Assembly: GCF_001280305.1 (NCBI RefSeq) | Contig: NZ_CP012623.1 | Coordinates: 1,922,001 to 1,986,000 of the forward strand | From: Hymenobacter sp. DG25A | Lineage (GTDB): Bacteria > Bacteroidota > Bacteroidia > Cytophagales > Hymenobacteraceae | Direction: 5' to 3' | Length of the DNA: 64,000 nt | Position numbers and translations under genes: made by a program | The notes under the pieces: generated by a model | Seen by the model: the letters and a program-made list of their open reading frames with translations, nothing else | Told to the model about the DNA's origin: nothing | Databases searched by the model: none | Shown here: positions 33,509-42,360 of the stretch, in pieces | Position numbering within the stretch: the stretch's first letter is position 1 | Layout: each line of letters opens with the position of its first letter

Positions 33509-33925
33509 ATGTGGTGGCTTTATGCATTGCTCTCGGCCCTGTTTGCGGCCCTCACGGCGGTACTCGCCAAAATTGGTATCAAGGGGGTTGATTCGAACCT
33601 GGCCACGGCCATTCGCACGGTGGTGATTCTGGTGCTGGCCTGGGGCATTGTGTATTTCCGGGGCGGGCTGGAGCAGCTCGGCAGCCTTACCCGCACCAAC
33701 TGGACGTTCCTCGTCCTGTCCGGGGTGGCCACGGGCTTGTCGTGGGTATTCTATTTCCGGGCCCTGCAGCTGGGAGAAGTATCCAAAGTAGCGCCGGTAG
33801 ATAAGCTGAGTGTGGCCTTAGCCATTCTACTTTCCGTGGTGTTTCTGGGCGAAAAGCTTACCTGGCAGGGCGGCCTCGGCGCCGGGCTCATCATTCTGGG
33901 CACCCTGGTTTTGATCTGGCAGTAG
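33509..33925 (+). CDS. EamA-family half-size transporter
   Basis: 138 residues, from the ATG at 33509 (MWWLYALLSAL). It contains a single EamA (DMT superfamily) repeat with four or five membrane spans. The family hallmark is in the last third: KVAPVDKLSVALAILLSVVFLGEKLTWQ. Full DMT proteins have two repeats (about 300 residues); the single-repeat form probably acts as a homo-oligomer like the small multidrug resistance proteins. Substrate unknown. It converges on the RND permease gene with 11 bp between stops. Confidence 0.9.
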   Translation: MWWLYALLSALFAALTAVLAKIGIKGVDSNLATAIRTVVILVLAWGIVYFRGGLEQLGSLTRTNWTFLVLSGVATGLSWVFYFRALQLGEVSKVAPVDKLSVALAILLSVVFLGEKLTWQGGLGAGLIILGTLVLIWQ

Positions 33926-33936
33926 CCCTTCCCTTA

Positions 33937-36900
33937 CTACAAGGCAGGCTGCACCTCCGCTTTCGCATAGACCAGCCGCAACAGACTAGGTAGCACGACC
34001 AGCAGCAAGGGCAGGGCCAGAATCAGCCCCCCAATGACGGCAATGGCCAGGGGCTGATGCAGCTGAGCGCCAGCCCCGATGCCTAACGCCAAAGGCAGCA
34101 GCGCGGCAATGGCGGCCAGTGCCGTCATCAGCTTGGGGCGCAGGCGGGCCGCAATGGCATAGCCGATGGCCGCTTCCACCGGGGAATCGCGCCTTGCATC
34201 ATTAAACTGCTGTAGGGTGAAAATGGCGTTTTCGCCGATGATGCCCACCACCATAATCAGGCCGGTGTAGGAGCCTACATTCAGGGGAGTATTCGTGAGA
34301 AACAGGGCCAGGCTGCCCCCAGCCGGGCCCAGCACCGCCACCAGCAGAATCAGCCCGGCGGCTTTCAGATCTTTAAACAGAAACAGGCCCACTGCAAACA
34401 CCAGCAAGCAAGCCGTAGCCAGAATGGTCAGCAGCTCCTGAAACGACTGCTGCTGCTCGGCGTAGCTGCCCCCAAACTGGATAAAGTAGCCGGGCGGCAG
34501 GTTGAGCTGCCGGTCCAGCTTCTGGCGGATTTCCTGCATGGCTGATCCCAGGTCGCGGCCGTTGAGGCGGGCCGTTACGGCCGTCATGGCCTGCAGATTC
34601 TCGCGCTCCAGCTCCGCCTCGCCGGCCGAAACCCGCACTTCGGCCAGCTCATCTAGGCGCCGACGCTGGCCGTTGGGCAGGAAAATGGGTTGGGCACGCA
34701 CCTGCTGCAGCGAGGCCTGGGCCGCCCGCGGGTAGCGCAGCCGTATGGTGAGCAGCTGCTCGCCTTCCAGCACGCTCCCGGCCTCTACGCCCGCCAGCTG
34801 GGTTTGCAGCTGGCTCTGAAAATCCGTAGCCGTGAGGCCGAACTGGGCCAGGCGGCGCGGGTCGGGGCGCACGTCCACGGCCGGGCCCATGCGCACAATG
34901 CCGTCGAAGACATCGGCCGTGCCGGCCGTTTTCTCTACGATGCCGGCTACCTGTTCTGCCAGCCCGTAGCGGATTTCGGCCGTGGGCCCGAACACTTTGA
35001 TTTCAATGGGCTGCACGGTGCTCATCAGGTCTCCCAGCATGTCGCCAATTACCTGACCAAAGTCAATGGTGAGGGCCGGTTGCGTGCTTTCAATGCGCTG
35101 GCGGATGTCGTCAATCACTTCATCGGTGGTGCGCTTACGACTGGTTTTGAGGCGGATCAGGATATCACCGGTATTGGGCTCCGTGATAAAAAAGCCCATT
35201 TGTGTACCGGTGCGGCGCGAGTAGCTGGCTACTTCCGGCACCTGCAGAATCAGCTTTTCGGCTTGCCGCAACATGCGGTCGGTTTCTTCCAGGGAAGTGC
35301 CGGGCGGCGAGTTGTAGTCGAGCACGATGGCGCCCTCATCCATTTCGGGCAGGAAACCAGTGGCCAGGCGCGGAATCACCAGCACCAGCACTGTTACCAG
35401 CACCGCTACTCCAATCAAACTCCAGAGCGGATGCCGGATGACCGAGCGCACCCACGGAATTTCGTGGTGCCGGACCTCCACCAAACCCGGCTCTTCAATT
35501 TCCTCTATCTCCTCCTGCGTTTCAACTGATACCGTATCAGCCGCCACTGCCTTCTTCTTCCCAAAACCCAACTGGGAAAGCAGCAGATACAGCACCGGCA
35601 AGCCCAGCCACGCCACCACGAACGAGCAGAGCAGGGCTACCACCATGGTAGTAGCCAGCACCTTAAAGTAGGCCCCCGCCACCCCACTAAGCAGCGCAAA
35701 CGGCAGGAATATAACAATGGTGCTCAGGGAAGAGCCGATGAGCGACGGGAGCAGGTGCTGCACCGAGCGGCTCACAATTTCATTAACGGAAGCCCGCGGG
35801 TGCTCCTCGCCTACCCGGTGCAGCTGCTCCACCATCACCACGGCATCGTCAATCATCAGCCCGATGGCGGCGGCCAGGGCGCCCAGCGTCATGATGTTGA
35901 AGGAATAGCCCAGGCCAAAATACAGCACCGCCACCGTGAGGGCCAGGGCAATGGGAATGGCCAGCAGAATGGTGAGCGTGGCCCGCCAGGAGCGCAGAAA
36001 CAGGCCCGTAACTACCAGCGCCAGCGCTAGCCCAATCCACAGCGAGTCCTGCACAGAGCGCACCACTTCCGACACAAAATCGGCCTGATCATAGTACGGG
36101 CTGAGCCGGATGCCGCGGGGCAGGCCGGCCTGCAGCGCCTTCACCTTAGCCTTCACGCCTTCGGATACCTGTACCACGTTGGCATCGGGCTGCCGCGACA
36201 CTGCAATCAGCACGGCCGCGTGACCGTTGGCGTTGATGCGGGTGTATTCCGGCTGCTCGCCCACCTGCACCGTGGCCACATCCGCGAGGCGCACAATGCG
36301 GCGGTTATCATTACGCAGCACTACATTTTCAATGTCTGCCTTCGACACCAAAGAGGCATCGGTTACGGTGAGGTACAGGCGGCGGTAGTCGGTGAGGTAG
36401 CCGTTGCTCTGTACGAAGTTGGTCTGGCCCAGGCTGGTGCTGACATCGGAGGGCGAAAGGCCCAGCGCTGCCAGCTGATCGGGCTGCAGCTCAACCTGGT
36501 ATTCCTTGGTACGCCCGCCCTGCACGTGCACCGCCGACACGCCATCTACCTGCGAGAGAAACGGCTTGATGGTGTAGAGCGCGAGCCGCCGCAGCTCCAG
36601 GGCGCTGCGGCCCGGGGCTTCCAGGGTGTAGCCCATTACCGGCAGAATGGCCGGGTTCATGCGCTCCACGGTAATTTGGGTGGCCGGCGGCAAATCGGCC
36701 CTAATCTGGTTCAGGCGCGACTCAATAGTTTGCTGGCTGCGCACCACGTCCACGTTCCAGTCCAGGTAGGCAGATATTTCGCAGGAGCCCCGGCTGGTGG
36801 TGCTGCGCAGCAGCTTCAGGTCGGGCACCTGTTTCATGGCATCTTCCAGCGGCTTGGTCACGGTCACCATCATGCGGTCCACCGGTTCCAGGCCGTTTTC

Positions 36901-37044
36901 GGCAATAACTTTCACCTTCGGAAAGGTAACCTCCGGAAACAGCGCCAGGGAAATGCGCTGATACGCCAGCGTACCCACCGCCAGCGCGAGAGCCAGCAGC
37001 ACCGCAATGGGCGCTTTATATGCCTGAATAAAGGAAGGGCGCAT
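33937..37044 (-). CDS. RND efflux transporter, inner-membrane permease
   Basis: A 1035-residue AcrB-superfamily permease with two homologous halves, each having one span, a large periplasmic domain and five spans. The proton-relay Asp pair is in AIGLMIDDAVVMVEQLHR (about residues 395-410), and the second half has the matching VGIIGENAIFTLQQFND. The Asp-Asp pair favours the drug/hydrophobe (HAE) branch over CusA-type metal pumps. The short hydrophilic insert after about residue 500 (Glu-rich, QEEIEEIEEPG) is unusual. Last gene of the TolC / adaptor / permease operon. Confidence 0.95.
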   Translation of the reverse strand: MRPSFIQAYKAPIAVLLALALAVGTLAYQRISLALFPEVTFPKVKVIAENGLEPVDRMMVTVTKPLEDAMKQVPDLKLLRSTTSRGSCEISAYLDWNVDVVRSQQTIESRLNQIRADLPPATQITVERMNPAILPVMGYTLEAPGRSALELRRLALYTIKPFLSQVDGVSAVHVQGGRTKEYQVELQPDQLAALGLSPSDVSTSLGQTNFVQSNGYLTDYRRLYLTVTDASLVSKADIENVVLRNDNRRIVRLADVATVQVGEQPEYTRINANGHAAVLIAVSRQPDANVVQVSEGVKAKVKALQAGLPRGIRLSPYYDQADFVSEVVRSVQDSLWIGLALALVVTGLFLRSWRATLTILLAIPIALALTVAVLYFGLGYSFNIMTLGALAAAIGLMIDDAVVMVEQLHRVGEEHPRASVNEIVSRSVQHLLPSLIGSSLSTIVIFLPFALLSGVAGAYFKVLATTMVVALLCSFVVAWLGLPVLYLLLSQLGFGKKKAVAADTVSVETQEEIEEIEEPGLVEVRHHEIPWVRSVIRHPLWSLIGVAVLVTVLVLVIPRLATGFLPEMDEGAIVLDYNSPPGTSLEETDRMLRQAEKLILQVPEVASYSRRTGTQMGFFITEPNTGDILIRLKTSRKRTTDEVIDDIRQRIESTQPALTIDFGQVIGDMLGDLMSTVQPIEIKVFGPTAEIRYGLAEQVAGIVEKTAGTADVFDGIVRMGPAVDVRPDPRRLAQFGLTATDFQSQLQTQLAGVEAGSVLEGEQLLTIRLRYPRAAQASLQQVRAQPIFLPNGQRRRLDELAEVRVSAGEAELERENLQAMTAVTARLNGRDLGSAMQEIRQKLDRQLNLPPGYFIQFGGSYAEQQQSFQELLTILATACLLVFAVGLFLFKDLKAAGLILLVAVLGPAGGSLALFLTNTPLNVGSYTGLIMVVGIIGENAIFTLQQFNDARRDSPVEAAIGYAIAARLRPKLMTALAAIAALLPLALGIGAGAQLHQPLAIAVIGGLILALPLLLVVLPSLLRLVYAKAEVQPAL

Positions 37045-37070
37045 AAGGGAAAGAGTAAACGAGCCGGGCG

Positions 37071-38042
37071 CTACGGACGCACCAGCTTCACGGCGGCGGA
37101 ATCTTCCAGGCCGTAGTTGCCGGTAGCCACAATGCGGTCCTGCGGGGAGAAGCGGGGGCTTTTGATTTCCAGGTGGCCGGCATGTTCCTGCCCGGGCTGC
37201 ACCGGCACCTGCACAGCGGTAGAATCATTAAGCAGGCGCATCACCCAGAAATTGGTCTGGGTTTCGTCGCTGAGTACGGCCTCCCGGGGCAGGATCTGGG
37301 CCTGATACGGGGCGGTTTTGTCTACCTCAATGGTGACGGCCAGGTTTTCGGGGAGCTGGGGCACGGGGCCTACTACCTGCACGGTGTAGCGCTGAGTTTG
37401 TGAGGCCATATCGGTGGTGGGCAGCAGCTCGGCCACACGGCCCGGCAGCACGCGGCCATCGGGCAGGGTGATGCGGCAAGGTTGGCCGGTATGCACGTAG
37501 CGCAGCTGGGTGGCGGGCACATCCAGCACAAAGCCAAAGCGGCTCTGGTCGAACACTACGCCGAGCTGCTCGCCATCCTGTACGTAGTCGCCGACCAGCT
37601 TATCGACGCTGGACAGCACCCCGGCGCGGCCGGCCGCTATGCGCACCACGCCGCTGAAGCGCAGGCGCGGGTCGCCGGTGAGCTTATCCAGATGCAGCGT
37701 GCGGGCTTCCTTGGTTTGCAGGGTGAAAACCGTTTGGCCGGCCCGCACCCGCTGGCCCGGCACGGGCACGGGCGCCAGCAGGTAGCCGGTGGTGGTGGCC
37801 CGCAGCACATCCTTGGCCGGGTACGCTGATACCGCGCTCAGATGCAGGACGTCGGAAACTGTATCCGTCTGCACGTGCACCACCGTTACGGCGGGGCGGG
37901 CGCGCACCGCCGCTTCTTCATCAGGCTCTTCCGTGGCCTGCTCCTGGCATTGGGTCAAGCAGATCAGACCCAGCAACGGCACTAGCCACCGGGCCAGCCC
38001 GCCGCCAGAATATCGAACCCCAAAGCCTTTTATAACACGCAT
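37071..38042 (-). CDS. RND efflux periplasmic adaptor subunit
   Basis: 323 residues with an N-terminal signal ending near LICLTQCQEQ; a lipid-modified Cys is plausible, though Gln before Cys is not the usual lipobox residue. Lipoyl-like (GYLLAPVPVPGQRVRAGQTVFTLQ) and beta-barrel (VLDVPATQLRYVHTGQPCRITLPDG) segments follow. The alpha-hairpin is very short: only about 30 residues (DKLTGDPRLRFSG area) separate the two lipoyl halves. The protein bridges the permease and the TolC channel. Gap of 26 bp to the permease gene. Confidence 0.9.
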   Translation of the reverse strand: MRVIKGFGVRYSGGGLARWLVPLLGLICLTQCQEQATEEPDEEAAVRARPAVTVVHVQTDTVSDVLHLSAVSAYPAKDVLRATTTGYLLAPVPVPGQRVRAGQTVFTLQTKEARTLHLDKLTGDPRLRFSGVVRIAAGRAGVLSSVDKLVGDYVQDGEQLGVVFDQSRFGFVLDVPATQLRYVHTGQPCRITLPDGRVLPGRVAELLPTTDMASQTQRYTVQVVGPVPQLPENLAVTIEVDKTAPYQAQILPREAVLSDETQTNFWVMRLLNDSTAVQVPVQPGQEHAGHLEIKSPRFSPQDRIVATGNYGLEDSAAVKLVRP

Positions 38043-38087
38043 ATAAAGAGCAGGAAAAAATCGAATGAATCATGGAAAAGCCTGGGC

Positions 38088-39359
38088 TTATTCCCCCAGA
38101 TAATCAATAGCATACAGGGTACGCAAACGCTCGGTTTCGGCCTGCGTGAGGTTAAACTGAAAGGCGCGGTAGCTATTTACCAGCTGCAGGTAATCGAGAA
38201 TGGAAATATCACCGGTAGCCAGCTGTTGCCGGCCGGCTTTCACCAGGGCTTCGGCCACTTTCAACTGCTGGCGCAGGGTGGCGCTCAGCTGATTGCTGGC
38301 CTGCACCAGCCCTTCCAGCTGGTTGTACTGCTGGCCGCGCTGGGTGGTGAGAAAACGCCGGTAGCCCCGGCGGATTTCCTCGGCCACTTTCAGCCGGTCG
38401 TAGGCAATCTGGCGCTGATGGCCATCAAACACCGGCACCGAAAGCATGAGGCCCGCGCTGACGCCAAAACTGCGCGCCAGCCGCAGGGGCATGGGCGAGG
38501 ACGATTGCAGACCCGCATCGGCCACCCAGCTCAGCTGCGGGCGGTAGCCCAGGTCAATGGCCCGCCTATCCAGCTGCAGGCGCAGGCTGTCCAGGGTGTA
38601 CTGCCGCTGCGCCACGGCGCTGAGGCCGGCCAGGGCCCGATGCGTAGGCGGCGTGGGCGCTTCTAGCAGTGCAAAGGCGGTATCCGAAACGCCGCTGAGG
38701 AAGCGCAACACGCCTAGCTCCCGGCGGTAAACCAGCTGGCTCTGCTGCACAGCCACCTCCTGGCTGCGCATCGAGAGATAATACGTGAGATACTGGGTTT
38801 GCTTGAAGATGCCCCCATTTACCAGCTGGCGCAGTACCTCGTCCTGCTGGCGGAGCTGGCGCAACAGCGCCTGGCTGAACGACCATTGTTGCTGGGCGGC
38901 ATAAGCCGTCAGGAACTGGTCGGTGATGGAGCGGCGCAGGTCCAGCGCCGATAAGCGGCCCGTATTGCGCAGCACCTGCCCCTGGTTTTCCAGAATCCGG
39001 AAGTCATTTTGCAGCACGGGGCGGTTGAACAGCGGCTGCGTGGCCGTGACCACGGCGGCGTAGTTGCCCCCGTTGGAAACGGCTTCATCGTAGCCATAAC
39101 CGCGCACTGTGGGGGCGGCTACCACGGCCGCCGTACCGGCTAGTTGGGGGCGTTGCTGGGCCCGGCGGCGCAGGCTGTCGAGGCGGGTTTGGCGCACTTG
39201 GCCGGCATAGTCGGCCAGCAGTGGGCTGTTGGCGCGGGCTACTTGCAGGAAAGCGTCCAGGTCCCTCGGAGAGGCCGGGGTTTGCGCACGGGCCTCTCCC
39301 TGAATGCCCAGCAGTATAAGCAGGGCAGCAACCGTGGACAGGGCGGGCCAGCAAATCAT
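38088..39359 (-). CDS. TolC-family outer-membrane efflux protein
   Basis: About 423 residues, from the ATG at 39359 (MICWPALSTV), which gives a Sec signal ending near GEARAQ; a GTG nine codons upstream is possible. Two helical-hairpin repeats are visible, each with long Gln- and Leu-rich helices (SLRRRAQQRPQL, LRQLRQQDEVLRQLVNGG, GVSAGLMLSVPVFDGHQRQIAYDRLK). The segment VPVFDGHQR is a typical TolC-family beta-strand junction. First gene of the operon, 45 bp before the adaptor gene. Confidence 0.93.
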   Translation of the reverse strand: MICWPALSTVAALLILLGIQGEARAQTPASPRDLDAFLQVARANSPLLADYAGQVRQTRLDSLRRRAQQRPQLAGTAAVVAAPTVRGYGYDEAVSNGGNYAAVVTATQPLFNRPVLQNDFRILENQGQVLRNTGRLSALDLRRSITDQFLTAYAAQQQWSFSQALLRQLRQQDEVLRQLVNGGIFKQTQYLTYYLSMRSQEVAVQQSQLVYRRELGVLRFLSGVSDTAFALLEAPTPPTHRALAGLSAVAQRQYTLDSLRLQLDRRAIDLGYRPQLSWVADAGLQSSSPMPLRLARSFGVSAGLMLSVPVFDGHQRQIAYDRLKVAEEIRRGYRRFLTTQRGQQYNQLEGLVQASNQLSATLRQQLKVAEALVKAGRQQLATGDISILDYLQLVNSYRAFQFNLTQAETERLRTLYAIDYLGE

Positions 39360-39617
39360 ACGCACGGGCAAACAGCGGGTAAGCACAGATACAGGCGGAA
39401 AGATGACAGGCGTTTTGGCAGAAAAGCGAAAGTACGCCCGATGCCGAGGACCAGAATTGGGCTTTGTACGGTGCTGTCTGAAAATTGGCTTAATACTACT
39501 GGGGGCAGGATTGCAGATAGGCGTCAGAATTATTTTTTCGCCCGCTAAATCCGGTCTGCCGGGCCATGGCGTAGGTGGTGTTATAATTCAAAACCTACCC
39601 TCCATTCTTCTTCCCAC

Positions 39618-40202
39618 ATGAAAAAGACCCTATTCTCGCTGGCTTTCGCAGCCCTGTTTGGCGCGGCTACTACCAACGTTTCGGCCCAGGCTATGATGAG
39701 CCCAAAATCGGCAGCCGGCAACACGGTATCCGTAGGCGGCCAGGCCATGTACCCGAATAAGAACATTGTGGCCAACGCGGTAAACTCCGCCGACCACACC
39801 ACGCTGGTAGCCGCCGTGAAAGCCGCCGGCCTGGTAGAGACGCTGCAGGGCAAAGGCCCCTTCACCGTTTTCGCTCCTACCAACGCTGCCTTCAACGCCC
39901 TGCCCGCTGGCACCGTGGAAACCCTGGTGAAGCCCGAGAACAAAGCCACGCTCACCAAAATCCTGACCTACCACGTGGTAGCCGGCAACCTGACGGCCGA
40001 TAAGATTATGGCTGCTATTAAAGCCGGTAAAGGCACTGCCACCCTCAAAACCGTAAGCGGCGGCACGCTGAAGGCCATGATGAACGGCCCGAAAAACGTG
40101 GTGCTGGTAGATGAGAAAGGCGGTACGTCCACCATCTCTACCTACGATGTGCTGCAAAGCAACGGCGTGATTCACGTGATTGACAAAGTGCTGATGCCCT
40201 AA
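39618..40202 (+). CDS. Secreted fasciclin (FAS1) domain protein
   Basis: 194 residues: a signal peptide (MKKTLFSLAFAALFGAATTNVSAQ cut near the Gln) and a single FAS1 domain from about 50 to the end. The conserved H1 stretch is GPFTVFAPTNAAFNALP and the H2 stretch is GVIHVIDKVLMP; YHVV lies between them. FAS1 proteins mediate adhesion or matrix interaction; in Bacteroidota they are often single-domain and periplasmic or secreted. Followed by a terminator. Confidence 0.95.
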   Translation: MKKTLFSLAFAALFGAATTNVSAQAMMSPKSAAGNTVSVGGQAMYPNKNIVANAVNSADHTTLVAAVKAAGLVETLQGKGPFTVFAPTNAAFNALPAGTVETLVKPENKATLTKILTYHVVAGNLTADKIMAAIKAGKGTATLKTVSGGTLKAMMNGPKNVVLVDEKGGTSTISTYDVLQSNGVIHVIDKVLMP

Positions 40203-40241
40203 GTAGTAAGCAGGCGCTCCACCGTCGTCTGTTTCGTGAAG

Positions 40242-40273
40242 AAGCCTGCCTCTTACGGGGCAGGCTTTTTTTA
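40242..40273 (+). terminator. Rho-independent terminator after the FAS1 gene
   Basis: AAGCCTGCC pairs with GGCAGGCTT around an eight-base loop, with a seven-T tail. Confidence 0.88.
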
Positions 40274-40372
40274 TTGGCGCGCCCATCCCAGAATTATTCT
40301 GCAAACCAGGTGAAGTATTATCCCTGACCAAATCTACCCTGTCAAGTTGAGTAAAACGGCCCAAAACTCTCT

Positions 40373-40440
40373 TTTCTACACTTTAAACTTAGTATATAAA
40401 CAATAATATATAGTTTCTACAGCATAATATTTTAAACTTA
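40373..40440. repeat. AT-rich direct repeat upstream of the second S8 peptidase
   Basis: TTTCTACA followed by TTTAAACTTA occurs twice (40373-40391 and 40414-40440; the second copy has a longer spacer). The surrounding 40370-40507 stretch is far more AT-rich than the rest of the window and holds no gene. A regulatory role is a guess. Confidence 0.55.
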
Positions 40441-40507
40441 TAGTATAAATAATTTGACTTTATCATTTACAATGACTCTTTTTAAGAAACTCACCTAACC
40501 TATTTTT

Positions 40508-42031
40508 ATGAATAACAGATTGATTGCCTCTCGCTTAGTCCCTACCATGTGCCTGGGGCTGCTATTTACTTTTGGCTGCAGCAAGGAAGACCTGGCCCCT
40601 GATAATATACCGGCAACCAATCAGCGCTCCAGCAGCGCCGCACAGGCCACCGATGATGGCTCATTGGCCGTACGCCGGGGCAACCATTACCTTATCATTT
40701 CAGCTACTAATAAACTTCCAGCGGGGCTCTCCGAGCAAACCAAGGCTGCCAACGGCGAGGTGACCGGCACTATGGAAGAGGTGGGCATTGCTTCGGCTAC
40801 CTCCTCTGACCCCGCATTTGCTACTAAGGCCGCCCGCATCAGCGGCGTGCGCTCCGTTATTCACGACTTCAGCTACCAGGGCTTTAACCTGGACCAAGAG
40901 CGGGTAGTAGAGCTTACCGCTGATGCTGATAATACCAACCCCATCAGTTCCGGCGACAACGACCGGTTTTTCCCGTTGCAGTGGGGCCACACGGCTATTC
41001 AGGCACCCGAAGCCTGGAATGCCGGCGCCCGCGGCAAGGACGTGCTGGTGGCCGTGCTCGATGGCGGCTTCGACCTGAAACACCCTGATTTGGCAGGCAA
41101 CATCTACAGCAGCAAATCCTTTGTTCCCGGTGAGGAGGCCCAGTTTGTCCCGAAACCCGGCAAGACGTTCAGCCACGGCACACACACGGCCGGCACTATT
41201 GCGGCGGTGGATAACGCCACTGGAATAATTGGCGTGGCCCCCGAGGCTAAAGTTCTGCTGGTAAAAGTACTACGTGATGCCGGTAGCGGCTCTTTTTCCT
41301 GGATGATGCAGGGCATTTATTATGCCGTAGAACAGCATGCTGATGTGATTAACATGAGCCTGGGCGCGGCGGTACCACACCATGACAAGTACCGCGACGA
41401 CAACAGCACCCCCGACGACCCTTCCGATGACACCTGGGTAAATGACACCCGGGAAATACAGGAACTCCTCGTGGCCATCAGCCGCGTTACTACCTATGCC
41501 ACGCAGCATGGGATTACAGTTATTGCCTCGGCTGGCAACGATGCCAACAACGGTAACCAGGACAAAGACCTCGCCCATATCCCCTCTGGCATGCCCACCG
41601 TTATTTCGGTATCGGCCACCGGCCCCATAGGATGGGCCAAAAACACCAGCACCGACCTCGACCGGGTGGCGTCTTATACCAACTACGGCACTGCCGAAGT
41701 TACCTTTGCTGCGCCCGGCGGCGACTTTATGTTTCCCACCAATGAAGTAGCCATGGGTTTCCGCGGGGTTAATCAGTATGTATGGGCGCTGGACATGGTG
41801 ATGAGTCTGACCTACAACGGATACACTTGGTCGGCGGGCACCAGCATGGCAAGCCCGCACGTAGCCGGTGTGGCTGCCCTCATCATCGGCAAACATGGCA
41901 GCCCCATGGCCCCCGCTCAGGTCCTCTCCGTGCTGCGCGCCTCCGCCGACGACCTCGGCAAGCCCGGCCGCGACCCTTACTATGGCTACGGTCGTGTAAA
42001 TGCGCTTCGTGCTGTAACGGCAGTACAGTAA
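40508..42031 (+). CDS. Subtilisin-type S8 serine peptidase, lipoprotein
   Basis: 507 residues. The lipobox is TFGC (Cys24). A propeptide-like region (about 50-150) is followed by the catalytic domain: Asp185 in VAVLDGGFDLKHPDL, His223 in SHGTHTAGT, Asn in SAGND, Ser446 in GTSMASPHVAG. An acidic insert (DDNSTPDDPSDD, about 300-312) may bind calcium. Unlike the S8 lipoprotein at 2.8 kb, the closing helices and DPYYGYGRVNA end are complete. It is probably anchored in the outer membrane. Preceded by an AT-rich region with direct repeats, followed by a bidirectional terminator. Confidence 0.94.
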   Translation: MNNRLIASRLVPTMCLGLLFTFGCSKEDLAPDNIPATNQRSSSAAQATDDGSLAVRRGNHYLIISATNKLPAGLSEQTKAANGEVTGTMEEVGIASATSSDPAFATKAARISGVRSVIHDFSYQGFNLDQERVVELTADADNTNPISSGDNDRFFPLQWGHTAIQAPEAWNAGARGKDVLVAVLDGGFDLKHPDLAGNIYSSKSFVPGEEAQFVPKPGKTFSHGTHTAGTIAAVDNATGIIGVAPEAKVLLVKVLRDAGSGSFSWMMQGIYYAVEQHADVINMSLGAAVPHHDKYRDDNSTPDDPSDDTWVNDTREIQELLVAISRVTTYATQHGITVIASAGNDANNGNQDKDLAHIPSGMPTVISVSATGPIGWAKNTSTDLDRVASYTNYGTAEVTFAAPGGDFMFPTNEVAMGFRGVNQYVWALDMVMSLTYNGYTWSAGTSMASPHVAGVAALIIGKHGSPMAPAQVLSVLRASADDLGKPGRDPYYGYGRVNALRAVTAVQ

Positions 42032-42048
42032 AGGATTTTGTTTGAATC

Positions 42049-42083
42049 AAAAAGGCCCCGTAATACCGTAGCGGGGCCTTTTT
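42049..42083. terminator. Strong hairpin terminator after the S8 peptidase
   Basis: AAAAAGGCCCCG and CGGGGCCTTTTT form a perfect 12-bp stem around an 11-base loop, with A and T runs that would work on both strands. Confidence 0.9.
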
Positions 42084-42152
42084 GGTTTCTCTTCACATGG
42101 GGTGTACAAGCAGATAAAACGAAGCTCTCCTTCTTGATCCGTAGCCCTGAAA

Positions 42153-42189
42153 AAACAAAAACCCCGTTCCTGACTCAGAAACGGGGTTT
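42153..42189 (-). terminator. Terminator of the tRNA-Ser transcript
   Basis: AAACCCCGTT pairs with AACGGGGTTT, extendable by five further bases with one mismatch. The A-rich left side gives the T-run on the minus strand. It starts 5 bases after the tRNA 3' end. Confidence 0.8.
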
Positions 42190-42193
42190 ACTG

Positions 42194-42281
42194 CAGAGAG
42201 GATGGGATTCGAACCCACGATGAGCTTTAGACCCATACACACTTTCCAGGCGTGCTCCTTCAACCACTCGGACACCTCTCT
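42194..42281 (-). tRNA. tRNA-Ser (anticodon GGA)
   Basis: An 88-base minus-strand tRNA. The acceptor stem AGAGAGG pairs perfectly with CCTCTCT and the discriminator base is G, as expected for serine tRNAs. The anticodon loop is CTGGAAA, giving anticodon GGA (reads UCC and UCU). A long variable arm lies between the anticodon and T stems, as in class II tRNAs. The T loop has GGTTCGAATCC. The CCA end is not encoded. The gene lies in the 329-bp gap before the asparaginase gene. Confidence 0.95.
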
Positions 42282-42360
42282 GGATGCGGAAAGCGGTGGC
42301 AAAGTAACGCCCCTTTTTCGGGATACGCAAGCGCCGGGGCCGATTCCTGCTGAGTATTCC

